Origin: Phoronis australis
Lineage: Eukaryota; Phoronida; Phoronidae
Direction of reading: 5' to 3'
Assembly: GCA_002633005.1 (NCBI GenBank)
Contig: NMRA01000608.1
Location: forward strand, 167,850-231,849
DNA length: 64,000 nucleotides
Part shown: piece by piece, positions 43,444 through 55,446 of the stretch
Layout of the letters: each line of letters starts with the position of its first letter
Position numbering within the stretch: position 1 is the first letter of the stretch
Made by a program: the position numbers and the translations under genes
The notes under the pieces: model-generated
Databases searched by the model: none
What the model saw: only the letters and a program-made list of their open reading frames with translations
What the model was told of the DNA's origin: nothing

Positions 43444-45831
43444 CTGTTCATTAGGTGATAATTATAAGTATATGTCGTATGTGTTTCTGAAAAAACAAAT
43501 AAATATAGATTATTACATGGCGAAGTCGTTGTCCCCCGTTATCTAGAGCCCGAGTGGATTTTGGAGAATTATCGCCCGAGGGGCATTAGCCCCGAGGGTG
43601 ATAATTCTCCAAAATCCACGAGTCTTTCGTGAAAATGCCAGACAGTTTTCTGAAGTTGCTGGGTACGACATTCTCAGATTTGAACTTATCTTGTTCTTAA
43701 CAGCGACTCCACAGGAACATTGTCTTGGGATTGCTATTTGAAATACTTAAGTGAGTATTTTAGGTAATTTGTAGAGTCGAAACTATATTTTTATTCAAGC
43801 TGCCAGCTCGACGATCGCGCCGGACTAGGCAGCGGCGCATCGGCATTTGCCATCTGGGGTTTAAGCACAATTTTCTGTAGAATGATCGTAATTTAACAAC
43901 GAAGTTTGATAGCAATGCGCCAGTTTTGTTGTTTTGTTGAAAGCCTGTCACAGGCTACAGATACATCACGTAGCGTAAATTTGATGAATCCTAGCTTCCG
44001 ATTTAACCCGTTTCGGAGACCGAGTATCAACCGCCTTGGGTTAGAATAAGCGCCTCCCCCCGAAACGAGTTTTACTGAGCGCCCCGGGCGCCTTATTACG
44101 GCAAATACAGTGCTGTTTAACTGCCTTAGTAAAGTGAACTATGTTTTCAGTTAGTAAAATCAGGTTCTGATTAGATACCTCTAGCTGAAGTCGGCCAAGG
44201 TTTTAAACCTTTTTAAAAAACTTGACGCGCTTTCCCCAAACTCGACGCGGCAAAATTCAAACTCGTTACCGCCTCCAATCAAAACAGGTCGTGGAGAACA
44301 CAGATATTATCATGTAAACAAACGCTTTAGGTTGTGAAAGTCACACTTCTTTGTGCAAGTTTCAAAATTCAAAACCTACTCGCGTGTGATGACCACAAAC
44401 ATTTAAATACAACAGTTAAAAACTTTCAAAAAGAAAAATTAGATATACTACTGTCTCCCCAATTTTGATATTTTGGGTATCATTATTTAGAGAATGATAA
44501 CGTCAGAAGCCTGAGCACGTAAGCGCATCCAACCATTTTACATTAATGGGTGTCAACATAGGATTCTCTCCATGAAGAAACAGTAGAAACTCACTTCAAC
44601 CATATATTTATTAGGGGCTGCTCAGATTTGAACACACACGCCTGCATTTAACCTGTGTAACGGGAATCGGTGGAGCGACCAGCACCGATCTACCTAGTTT
44701 CTAAAATGTCGACTGTTCGTAGCCGAAAAAAATATTTGCAGCGTTGTGTACTTGTTCACTCGTTCGAATCGCATACGAGAGAACCATGGTGACAACTTAT
44801 AGAGAGTGAAACAAGAGAGAAGTAGATAAATATACTGAATTTTATTATGCGATATATATGAAACACAGATCTACAAACTTACAACTCATCGCTAACTTCC
44901 GTCGACATCGCAGCTTTAACTTTTAGCCCAAAGAATTTATAAACAAGAAGAATTCGCTAAAAACGTCAAAGTCCAAATTTAAAAGGTCCAAACAGTTAGT
45001 TTTGCTTGGCTGAGATTCCTTGCGGATAGAGTCGAGACCCGGCAGAATCCCCAGTTTTAGCGTGAGGGGCCCATTTTTATAGGCTTATTCGCACCGCGAA
45101 TGTTCCAAATTACGCTAAAATAGGGGTCTCAAGATAAATGTGAAAACCAATCAGAATAGAACTAAAAATTTCGTCATCGGAAGTTCCATATAAGGAATTG
45201 ACCATCTTACACCCCTTTACAATATAATAACACACTCTAGCTTCTGAAACTAAACTGACGACTCGTCCTCACTCACGGCTCCATCAATAGACGGCGCTCC
45301 CGTCACACTTGAAATGCTCTTGATATGGGACAGTGATGCAATACAGTTGGACTGACTCAATCCTCAAGTGCTCACATCAGCTTGTACTTAATAGGTTTAT
45401 TGACATCTAAAAATTAAACACTGGGTTGTTACACTTTCTTGGTATCCCTGAAGTCTTTTGACTCTTGTCCAACCCACTTCCAAGCGTCGAAATTTTTAAG
45501 TCTGTAAGCAGTGGGGGAGCACTCGAGTGACAGTGAAGTCAGTAGGCCCCGTGGGTCACTCAATGACAATTAAGTGCCCATATAGAACTCCCCCCCCTGT
45601 TTGCAGTCTACCAGGTCTGCTAATTGATTAGGGGCATATTGGATCCCGTGCCTGTATAACAAAACCTTGCTAAAAAGTACTGCCTATCTGCAAATTTTTG
45701 GTACACGCCTGCCCTTGTCAACATATGAGTGACCCACCTCCTCGGCCGTAGGCCTAACTAAGCCAAGGGCTGAATGCCATGCATGTAGACTAGTTGGTTT
45801 TTACTGAGAATAGTCCAAATGACAAACTTAC
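43444..45831. other. intronic region; missing HECT exon(s) not located
   Basis: A reverse frame near 45243-45355 (SHIKSISSVTGAPS, then AVSEDESSV and a stop) is a weak candidate for an internal exon. A dispersed repeat relative of 11528-11615 lies at 44220-44302. Otherwise nothing is recognised. Confidence 0.3.
43547..43625. repeat. foldback with about 33-bp arms
   Basis: GAGTGGATTTTGGAGAATTA pairs with TAATTCTCCAAAATCCACGA around a GAGGGGCATTAGCCCC loop. The near-perfect arms would form a strong hairpin in DNA or RNA. Confidence 0.85.
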
Positions 45832-45944
45832 GAGTGCCTGAAAGTGGCAGGTGCTGCACTGGAGGCCGCTGTCTCACTCGACTGTTGCTGGGCAGCTCGT
45901 TCTGGCACAATCGCCGACATTTCAGCAGCGATTTGATTCGCCAT
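45832..45944 (-). CDS. probable first exon of the HECT gene
   Basis: The ATG at 45944 starts MANQIAAEMSAIVPERAAQQ, followed by a Ser/Ala-rich stretch. It ends at a GTAAGT donor after 37 codons plus two bases. It sits about 100 bp inside the right palindromic repeats, mirroring exon 1 of the transposase. Its phase does not fit the acceptor at 43443, so at least one more exon must lie between. Membership of the HECT gene is inferred from position and strand. Confidence 0.45.
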
Positions 45945-46047
45945 GATTCACCGTTCCCAGACACGTAACCGGTCAGTGAAGAAGTATTTACACGAACGCG
46001 CGCGACAGTGAGTTGTAAAACCGAACGGCATTGGCTAAGAGTAAACA

Positions 46048-46135
46048 CTAAATTACGAGCGTAATTTTACGCCGTAAAAATTAAATTACGCTCGTAATTT
46101 TACGGCGTAATTAACGGCGTAAATAACGGCGTAAT
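46048..46135 (-). repeat. right palindromic subterminal repeats
   Basis: It contains AAATTACGAGCGTAATTTTA and CGCCGTAAAAATTAAATTAC, then GGCGTAATTAACGGCG and two further CGGCGTAA units. It uses the same words as the left end at 33163-33440 in inverse order, but is shorter. Confidence 0.8.
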
Positions 46136-46285
46136 GTACATAATTACGTAATCAATGTTTCAGGTTGGTGAGGGAAAGGTAATTGTATAACACATCAATA
46201 ACGTCACAAATTTCCTGTGTTGCACTTTACTGAAATAATTCAGTTACCAGGTAAAACAGCTAACTGTCATCTGTTTTTATTACAG

Positions 46286-46427
46286 CAAAGTCCTAACAGA
46301 GGACCATCGTTGTTTTTATGACCCTGCCATAGATAGGGATGTGTTGAAAGACAAAATCGGACAGCAGTTAGAGTGCGTCACGATTCGGGACCGGTTGATG
46401 CGGTACAATGATCAAGTCCAAGAATAG
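46286..46427 (+). CDS. last exon of a small host gene (candidate)
   Basis: After TTTTTATTACAG it reads S-KVLTEDHRCFYDPAIDRDVL and GQQLECVTIRDRLMRYNDQV, ending in a stop at 46425-46427. It is charged, helical-looking and not recognised. It lies outside the right end of the 13-kb element and is phase-compatible with the exon at 32435-32583. Confidence 0.45.
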
Positions 46428-46740
46428 TAAAAGTTTTAATATAAACTCGAATATAAGTCGTGTATTGTAAAAGTAGTAATTGAGATTCAATAATTAGATA
46501 TATCAAAATGTATTCACTGTGAAGTTTTCTCCTATAAAACACCTAGTACTATAAACACAACTTCAATGACGTAATCGTTTCTTGTCTTTGGATGTCAAAC
46601 AAACTCTTCCAAGTTCAAAAAGCTAATCACGCCAAATGATATGGAGAAATCAGTCTTGTACTCAAAAACTTGCTCGACAAATGGTTTTGACATTACACGA
46701 TAGATGGCGGTGTCGTCCACAACACGCTGACATAATTCTT
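46428..46740. other. 3' flank, no gene seen
   Basis: AT-rich sequence between the candidate host exon and the second repeat block. Confidence 0.4.
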
Positions 46741-46961
46741 ATTCTTATTCCGACCATCTCTTCCCTCGTAAGGGCTCATAATGCACCGGCAAGGGTCAAC
46801 TAGTGCAAAGGTCATCAAATTATCAGCATGTAATTTCTTTTGCAGTTTTAAAGAATTTTATTTCATATTGGTAACCCGGTTGTTGTCAATAACTGTACAT
46901 AACAATTCCAGCAAAACGCACGCGCAGAGTCCATTATTGTCACGCGGTGATAATAACCTAG
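46741..46961 (+). repeat. unit V1, 3' part of family A
   Basis: Only the end of an A unit: GGCTCATAATGCACCGG to the hairpin ATTATTGTCACG / CGGTGATAATAA, then CCTAG. The 5' boundary is a TTATTC run next to unique DNA. Confidence 0.7.
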
Positions 46962-48485
46962 ATACTCTGCGCGTGCAAGCTCAGAGTTTTACTGTTCTAC
47001 GTATTTTATCTTCTTATTTGTATTCTTATTCTTCTTGTTCTTCTTATTATTCCTTCCTTTTTAGATTGTTATTAATCTTACATTGATTCGTTAACAACAA
47101 TCATATTCATTGTGGTGGATACGGTAATGAAATAATTTTTGTTCATTATAATATTTTCACCCAAAATGCACCGGAATAACCCGAAACAGGTCAAGGAGTG
47201 CATTCTTTTAAAATGCTTCTTCTAGAGGTTTTTAGATTGACTCTTTGAATTTTGCAAAGCAGTAGGGACTAAGGAAGTGCATCCAAAATTTACTTGGATT
47301 TCCAATCGGATAAAGGGAACTGAGTTTCCGGGTAAAAGGTCATTAAGCGCAAAAATTATTTTTGAGCTAGACCTCTCATAATCATGCATATGATTACCAT
47401 TCATAAGCGAAGTTCAGTCGCAAACTTTGGGGTTACTAGGTGCAACTTTGGGGTCATTAAGTGCAATTTTCTGTTAAAGTTATGACTTTTTCAATCAGCA
47501 CGTACTTAGATAGAGCGTTCAAATTCATGGTGGTTCAACCAATCGCCGATCAAATTCTATTGATCACATGGATTTGACTCAAAATGCACCAGATTGATCC
47601 GAAATGGGTCAAGGAGTGCATTCCGTCAAATTGCTCCTCCTTCTAAAGGTTTTTAGAGAGACTCTTCAAGTTTTGTTCATAAGTTGGCACTAGAGATCTG
47701 CATCCGAAATTAACTTGGAATTCCAATCGGAAAAAGCGAACCGAGTTTCCGGGTCAAAGGTCATTAAGTGCAAAAGTGATTTTTGAGCTAGACCTTTCAT
47801 AATCATGCATATGATTATCATGCGTAAAAGAAGTTTAGTCTCAAACTTGAGGGTCACTAGGTGCAACTTTGGGGTTATTAAGTGCAATTTTCAGTTAAAT
47901 TTAAGATATTTTCAATCAGCTAGTACTTAAATGATGCATTAGGGAGAGCATTCAAATTCATGGTGGTTCAACCAATTGCCAATCAGCTTCTATTGATCAC
48001 ATGGTTTTGGCTCAAAGTGCACCGGATTGACTCGAAACGGGTCCAGGAACGCATTCTGTCAAATTGCTTCTCCTTCTATAGGTTTTTAGATATACTCTTC
48101 AAATTTTGTTTACAAGTAGGCACTAGATATCTGCATCCGAAATTTACGTGGAATTTAAATCGGATAAAGGGAACAAAGTTTCCGGGTCAAAAGTCATTAA
48201 GTGCAAAAGTGATCTTTGAGTTAGACCTTACATAATCACGCATATACTTTTCATTCTTAAAGGATATTCAGTCACAAACTTTGGGGTCATTAAGTGCAAA
48301 TGTGGGGTCATTTGGTGAAATTTTCCGTTGATATTCTTAATTTTCACCCTTGCTCTTTCATAGTTACTAGAGTCATCGCTCAATTCACACAAAGGATGCA
48401 ACATTTATGCAATATAATGCGCCTATACTTCACTACGCTTGTGCATACACCACGTTGTAAGTGTGCATACGCAATTGCATTCTAG
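46962..48485 (+). repeat. unit V2, family B, three subrepeats
   Basis: It starts with the hairpin TACTCTGCGCGTGCAAGCTC and a TTATTC microsatellite and ends ACGCAATTGCAT-TCTAG. Sites GGGTCAAAGGTCA near 47751 and AGTGATTTTTGAGCTAGACC recur in each subrepeat. Confidence 0.8.
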
Positions 48486-49539
48486 TTCTTCTTATTATTA
48501 TTATTCTTATTCTTCTTCCTTCCTTTTCAGATTGTTAGTACTTTTACTTTGATTCGCTAACAACTCTCATATTTTCTGTGGTTCATAAGAACATCATTGT
48601 TTTTTTTTTCTGATTATAATGGTTTAACCCAAAATGCATCGGATTGACCCGAAACGGGTCAAGGAGTGCATTTTTCCAAAATGGTTCTTCTACAGGTTTA
48701 TAGATAGACTCTTCGAATTTTGGTAACAAGTAGACACTAGAGATCTGAATCCGAAATTTACTTAGAATTCCAATCGGATGAAGGGAACTGAGTTTCCGGG
48801 TCAAAGGTCACTAAGTGCAAATGTGATTTTTGAGCTAAGCCTTTCAAAATCAAGCATATAATTACCATTCATAAAGGAAGTTCATTAACAAACTTTGGGG
48901 TCACTAGGTGCATCTTTGGAGTCATTAAGTGCATTTTCTTTTGAATTTTGAATTTAAGACTTTTTCAATCAGCTTGTACTTGAATGATGCATTAGGGAGA
49001 GCGTTCAAACTCATGGTGGTTCAACCGATTGACTATCAAATTCTATTGATTTCATGGATTTGACTCATAATGCGAAGGATTGACCTAAAACGGGTCAAGG
49101 AGTACATTCTGTCGAATTGCTTCTTTGACAGCTTTTTAGATAGACTCTCCAGATTTTGATAACAAGTAGGCACTTGAGAAGTGCATCCGAAATTTACGTG
49201 GAATTTAAATCGGATCAAAGGAACCGAGTTTCCAGGTCAAAGGTCATTAAGTGCAAAAGTGTTTTTTTAGCAAGACCTTACATAATCACATACGTAGTTT
49301 TGATTCGTAAAGAAAATTCAGCCACAAACTTTGGGGTCATTAGGTGCAACTGTGTGTTCATTAGGTGTAGTTTTCCGTTGATTTTCTCTTTACTCTTGCT
49401 GATTCATAGTTACCAGGGACATCTCTCTCTTTCACACAAAGGATGCAACTTCCATGTATTGTAATGTCCCTATACTTCACTAAGCACATGCATAAACCAC
49501 GCGCAGAGTTGTAAGTGCGCATACGCAATTGCCTTCTAG
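48486..49539 (+). repeat. unit V3, family B
   Basis: Two subrepeats. It ends CGCGCAGAGTTGTAAGTGCG, then ACGCAATTGCCT-TCTAG. Confidence 0.8.
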
Positions 49540-51097
49540 TCTTTATTCTTCTTATTCTTATTCTTCTTCCGACCAAATTTGACACTTAATAACTCCACAA
49601 TGGTTGCAGTTATGTCCTTCAAATTAATTAATTAGTTTTAGGCAGTAAATAAAATTTGATTTATTAAATAATCATATTCCATAATGCACGGGTGCAAAGG
49701 TCATATAATTTTCAAAATCTTACTCCTTTATTTTTAAAGATATTCTTTTGAAATTTGGAGCACAGATATAAGTGAACAAGACATTTTAAAAATTACTTTT
49801 ATAAGCAATTGGGTCATCCAATCAGGTTAAACAGGTCAAAGGTTATCAGGTGCAAACGAAGATTTTGAGCTAGACATTTCAAATTCACAGGTCTGATTGG
49901 AACAGGTAATTCAATTCGAAATCCAATGTTTCAGGTCATTTAGTGCAAACATGAGGTCATTAGGTGCATTTTTCTTCTGAAAATTTGACTTTTTCGTTCG
50001 CCAAGTATTCTGATGAGTCAACAGTTTGACAACTGTGATTCTCAGCATTTAACACTCAAAAGACGAGCTTTTAAAAAATTCTTCCAAACAGGCTTATAAT
50101 GCACCGGAAAAGGTAACTTAGTGCAAAGGTCATATCAATTTCAAAATGCTACTTTTTCATTTTAAAGCTATTCTTTTCAATTTCGGTGCATAGGTATAAG
50201 TCAATAAGGCAATTTAAAAAATTACTTTTCTAAGTAATCGAGTCATCCAATCCGGTTAAACAGGCCAAAGGTCATTAGGTGCAAACTAAAATTTTGAGCT
50301 AGACACTTCAAATTCACAAGTCTGATTGGTACGTCTAATTCAATTCAAAATACAAAGTTTTAGGTCATTTAGTGCAACCTTGGAGTCACTAGGTGCATTT
50401 TTCTACTGAAAATTTGTCTTTTTCATTTGCCAAATACTCTGATGTGTCAAACGATATACAACTGTGATTCTCAGCATTAAACACACTTTTCACGGGCTTT
50501 GCAATAACTCTCCTAAAGACGTTTATAATGCACCGGATAGGGTCAATTAGTGCAAAGATCATCTAATGTTCAAAATGTTACATTTCCTACATTTTTCAAG
50601 GAATTGTTTTCAATTTCAGCACACTGGTGTAAGTCAACATGCCAATCAAACACCCTACTTTACTACGCAAAATACCCAACCAATCAGAAAAAAATAGATC
50701 GAAGGTCATTGAGTGCAAACTAAAATTTTGAGCTAAACATGTCTGTTTAGTAAATGCGATTGAGTTTGAATTATAAATTTTCAGGTCATTTGGTGCACCC
50801 ATGGGGTCATTAGGTGCATTTTTCTTCTGAAATTTTGACCACTTCATTCATCTTGTATTCTGAAGTGCTTAAAGTAAAATATTTGCGATTCCTAGCATTA
50901 ACCACACTTTTAATCGAGTTCACAATTATTCCCTCGTCGGGGCTCATAATGCACCGGAAGAGGTCATTTAGTGAGAGGTCAGATAATCCCTTTCCATATT
51001 GGTGAAACAGGTTGCTGTCAGTAACTTCCCATAACAATTCTAGTAATACGCTCGCGCAGAGTCCATTATTGTCACGCCGTGAAAATAGTCTTTCTAG
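49540..51097 (+). repeat. unit V4, family A, extra subrepeat
   Basis: It ends ATTATTGTCACG / CGTGAAAATAG then TTTCTAG, followed directly by TTATTACTCTGCGCG, the 5' hairpin of the next unit. Confidence 0.8.
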
Positions 51098-52109
51098 TTA
51101 TTACTCTGCGCGTGCAAGCACAGAGTTTTGCTGTTCTACGTATTTTATCTTATTCTTATTCTTCTTATTCTTCCCTTTCAGATTGTCATTTCTTTTACAT
51201 CCATTAGTTAACAACAATCATATTCAGAATCCTTGATACGATTATTAAGAGGTTTTCATTAATCATAATTTTTGACACAAAATGCACCGGAATGACCCTA
51301 AACGGGTCAAGGAGTGCATTTCATTGAAATGCTTCTTCTTCTACACGTTTTTAGATAGACTCTTTGAATTTTGTTAACAAGTAGGAACTCCAGAATTACA
51401 TTGGAAGTTTACTTAGATTTTCCATTGGATCAAGGGAACCGAATTTCCGGGTCAAAGGTCATTAAGTGCAAAAGCGATTTTTGAGCTAGACGTTTTATAA
51501 TCATGCATTTTTTTAAATTTAAGACTTTCAATGAGCTTGTATTTAAATGATGCATTAGGAAGAGCGTTGAATATCATGGTGGTTCAACCAATTGCCAATC
51601 TAATTCTACTGATCACTTGGATTTGACTCAAAATGCACCGGAATGACCCGAATCGGGTCAAGGAGTATATTTCGTCAATTTGCTATTTCTTCTACAGGTT
51701 TTTAAATAGACTCTCGGAATTTTAATCACGAGCAGATACTAGAGAAGTGCACCCGAAATTTACTTAGAATTTAAATGGAATAAAGGGAACCGAGTTTCTG
51801 GGTCAAAGGTCATTATGTGCAAAAGTCATTTTTGAGCGAGGCCTTACATAATCACGTATAAAGTTTTCATTTGTAAATGAAATTCAGTCTCAAACTTTGG
51901 GGTCATTAGGTGCAAGTGTGGGGTCATTAGGTGCAGTTTTCCGTTGATATACTTACTTTTCACTCTTGCTCTTTAATAGTTACCAGGGACATCACTCTCT
52001 TCCACACAAAGGATGCAACTTATATGCAACGTAATGCACCTATACTTCACTATGCATGTGCATACACCACGCGCAGAGTTGTAAGTGCACATACGCAATT
52101 TCATTCTAG
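51098..52109 (+). repeat. unit V5, family B
   Basis: It starts with the ACTCTGCGCGTGCAAGCACA hairpin and ends ACGCAATTTCAT-TCTAG. The first subrepeat is partly deleted near 51505. Confidence 0.8.
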
Positions 52110-53133
52110 TTCTTCTTATTATTATTCTTCCTTCTTTTTCAGATTGTTATTACTCTTACATCTATTAGTTAACAACAAACATATTCAGAATCCTTGATAC
52201 GATGATCAAGAGGTTTTTATTAATCATAATTTCTTGACCCAAAATCCACCGCAATGACCGAAAACGGGTCAAGAAGTGCATTTCAATAAAATGTTTCTTC
52301 TTCTACATGTTTTTTGATAGGCTGTTCGAATTTTGTTAACAAGTAGGCACTAGAGAATTTCATCCAAAATTTACTTGGATTTCCAATCGGATCAAGGGAA
52401 CCGAGTTTCCGGGTCAAAGGTCTTTAAGTGCAAAAGTAATTTTTGAGCTAGACTTTTCATTATCATGCATGTGAGAACCATTCATAAAGGAAGTTCAATC
52501 ACAAACTTTGGGGTCACTAGGTGCAACTTTTGGTCATTGAGTGCATTTTTCTGTTAAATTTTAGACTTTTTCAATCAGCTTGTATTTAAATGATGCATTA
52601 GGAAGAGCGTTCTCATTCATGGTGGTTCAACCAATAGCCGATCAAATTTTATTGATCACATGATTTTGACTGAAAATGCACCGGATTGACCCGAAATGGG
52701 TCAAGGGATGCATTCCATCAAATTGCTTCTTCTCTTACAGTTTTTTTAGATAGACTCTCCGAACTTTGATAACAAGCAGGCACTACAGATCTGCTTCCGA
52801 AATTTACGTGGACTTTAAATCGGATCAAGGGTACCGAGTTTCTGGGTCAAAGGTCATTAAGTGCAAAATTTTGAGCTAGACTTTACATAATCATGTATAT
52901 AGTTTTCATTCGTAAAAAAAATTCAATCACAAACTTTGGGGTCATTAGGTGCAGCTTTCCGTTGATATTCTTACTCTTCACTCTTGCTTTGTCATAGTTA
53001 CCATGGACATTTCTCTTTTTCACACAAAGGATGCAACTTCCATGCAATGTAATGCCTCTATACTTCGCTATGCATATGCATATGCATACACCACGCGCAG
53101 AGTTTTAAGTGCGCATACGCATTTGCGTTCTAG
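52110..53133 (+). repeat. unit V6, family B
   Basis: Two subrepeats. It ends CGCGCAGAGTTTTAAGTGCG, then ACGCATTTGCGT-TCTAG. Confidence 0.8.
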
Positions 53134-54328
53134 TTCATATTCTTCATATTCTTAATCTTCTTCAGACCAACTTTGACACTTAATAACTTTAAAATGACTT
53201 CAGCTAACTTCTTCAAGTTTGAGATATGCCATTAGGCAGGATATAAATTTTGTTTCATTAGATCATCATTTTCCATAATGCACCGGAATAGGTCGTTTTG
53301 TGCAAAGGTCATCTAATTTTCAAAATGCTGCTCCTTCTTTATTTTAAAAGCTATTCTTTTCAAATTTGGTACACAGGTATAAGTCATTAGGGCATTTAAA
53401 AATTACTTTTCTAAGTAATCGGGTCATGCAATCAGGTTAAACAGGTCAAAGGTCATTAGGTGCAAACTAAGATTTTGAGCTAGACACTTCAAATTCACAG
53501 GTCTGATTGGCACAGGTAAATCAATTCGGAATCCAAAGTTTCAGGTCATTTAATGCAAACATGGGGTCATTAGGTGAATTTTTTTCCTTCTCAAAATTTG
53601 ACCTTTTCATTCACCAAGTATTCTGATGTGTCAACCTTTAGACAATTGTGATTCTGAGCATTAAACACATTTTTCATGGGCTTTGCAATAATTCTCCTAA
53701 AGACGCTTATAATGCACCGGATAGGGTCAATTAGTACAAAGGTCATCTAACGTTCAAAATGTTATATCTTACGCTTTTCAAAAAATTCATTTCAGTTTCA
53801 GCACAATGGTGTAAGTCAACATGCCAATTGAACACCCTACTTTACTACGCAATAGGCGTAACCAATCAGAAAAAAATGGGTTAAAGGTCATTGGGTGCAA
53901 GCTAAAATTTTGAGCTAGAAACTTCAATATTACATATCTGTTTACTAAATGCGATTGAGTTTGAATTCTAAATTTTCAAGTCATTTCGTGCACCCATGGG
54001 GTCATTATGTGCATTTTTCTTCTGAAAGTTTGACCAATTCCTTCATCTTGTATTCTGAAGTGCTTAAGGTAAAACATCTTTGATTCTCAGCATCAACCAC
54101 ACTTTAAATCGAGTTTACAATTGTTCCCCGATCAGGGTTCATAATGCACCGGAAATGGTCAATTAGTGGAAAGGTCATCAAAATATTAACATGTAATTTC
54201 TCCTACAATTTTAAAGAACTCCTTTTCATATTGGTAAATGGGTTGCTGTCAGTAACTTTCCAAAACAATTTCAGTAATGCGCACGCGCAGAGTCCATTGA
54301 TGTCACGCCGTGACAATAATCTTTCTAG
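53134..54328 (+). repeat. unit V7, family A
   Basis: Two subrepeats. It ends ATTGATGTCACGCCGTGACA, then ATAATCTTTCTAG, followed by TTATTATTACTCTGCGCG. Confidence 0.8.
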
Positions 54329-55446
54329 TTATTATTACTCTGCGCGTTCAAGCGTAGAGTTGCACTGTTCTACGTATTCTATCTTGTTATTCTTATTCTT
54401 ATTATTAATATTGTTATTATAATTATTCCTTCCTTTTCAGATTGTTAGCACTTTTACTTCTATTGGCTAACAACATTCATATTCACTGTGTTTCATAGGT
54501 TCTTTGGGCTTTTTCTGATTATAATGTTTTGACCCAAAATGCATCAGATTGACCCGAAACGGGTCAAGGAGTGCATTTTTACAAAATGCTACTTCTTCTA
54601 CAGGTTTTTAGATAGACTGTTCGAATTTTGATGACAAGAAGACACTAGACATCTGCATCCAAAATTTACTTGGATTTTCAATTGGATGAAGGGAACTGAG
54701 TTTCCAGGTACAAGGTCATTAAGGGCAAAAGTGATTTTTGATCTAAACCTTTCCTAATCATGCATATGATTACCCTTCATAAAGAACGTTCAGCCACAAA
54801 CTTTGGGGTCATTAGGTGCAACTTTGGGGTCATTAAGTGCAGTTTTCTGTTAAATTTTTGACTTTTCAATCAGCTCTTTTTTACATTATTCTTTATGGAG
54901 AGGGTTCATATTCATTGTGATTCAAGCAATTGCCAATCTCATTCTATTGATCACTTGGATTTGACTCAAAGTGCACCGGAATGACCCAAAACGGGTCAAT
55001 TAGTGCATTCCGTCAAACTGCTTCTTCCACAAGTTCTTAGGCTTTCCGAATTTTGATAACAAGCCTATACTAGAGAAGAATTTATTTTGGATAAAGGGAA
55101 CCGAGTTTCCGGGTCAAAGGTCATTAAGTGCAAAAGTGATTTTTCTGCTAGACCTTACATAATCACGTATGTAGTTTTTGTTCGCAAAGAAAATGCATTC
55201 ACAAACTTTGGGGTCATTAGGTGCAACTGTGTTGTCATCAGGTGCAGTTTTCCGTTGATATTCTTACTTTTTATTCTTGCTCTTTCATATTTACCAGGGA
55301 CATTTAGAGTCAGAAATTTAACAGAAAACTGCACTTAATGACCCCAAAGTTGCACCTAGTGACCTCAAAGTTTGTGGCTGAACTTTCTTTATGAATGGTA
55401 ATCATATGCATGAATAAGAAAGTGCTCATAAGCAATTGCGTTCTAG
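54329..55446 (+). repeat. unit V8, family B with an inverted segment
   Basis: It starts with the 5' hairpin (ACTCTGCGCG at about 54347). Near its end, 55308-55412 is the reverse complement of sequence normally found in mid-unit (TTAACAGAAAACTGCACTTA, AAGTTTGTGGCTGAACTTTC). It ends AGCAATTGCGT-TCTAG. Confidence 0.8.
55308..55412 (-). repeat. about 105-bp inverted segment in unit V8
   Basis: Read on the reverse strand it is the ordinary B-unit line ATGATTACCATTCATAAAGA through CACAAACTTTGAGGTCACTA to the GTGCAGTTTTCTGTTAAAT line. Confidence 0.85.

Larger units (their letters stand above)
33163..46140. mobile_element. 13-kb element: DDE transposase plus HECT E3 ligase
   Basis: Both ends carry the same palindromic motifs, CGCCGTAAAATTACG and TTACGCTCGTAA / TTACGAGCGTAA: 33163-33440 on the left and 46048-46135 on the right. 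Just inside the left end a plus-strand transposase gene begins (33499). Just inside the right end a minus-strand gene begins (45944), which probably leads into the HECT exons. The genes converge, with stops at 37411 and 39063. HECT proteins of the G2E3-like type are known to be multiplied in genomes of fish and invertebrates; that they travel with this transposase here is my inference. Exact tips and target duplication were not resolved. Confidence 0.6.
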
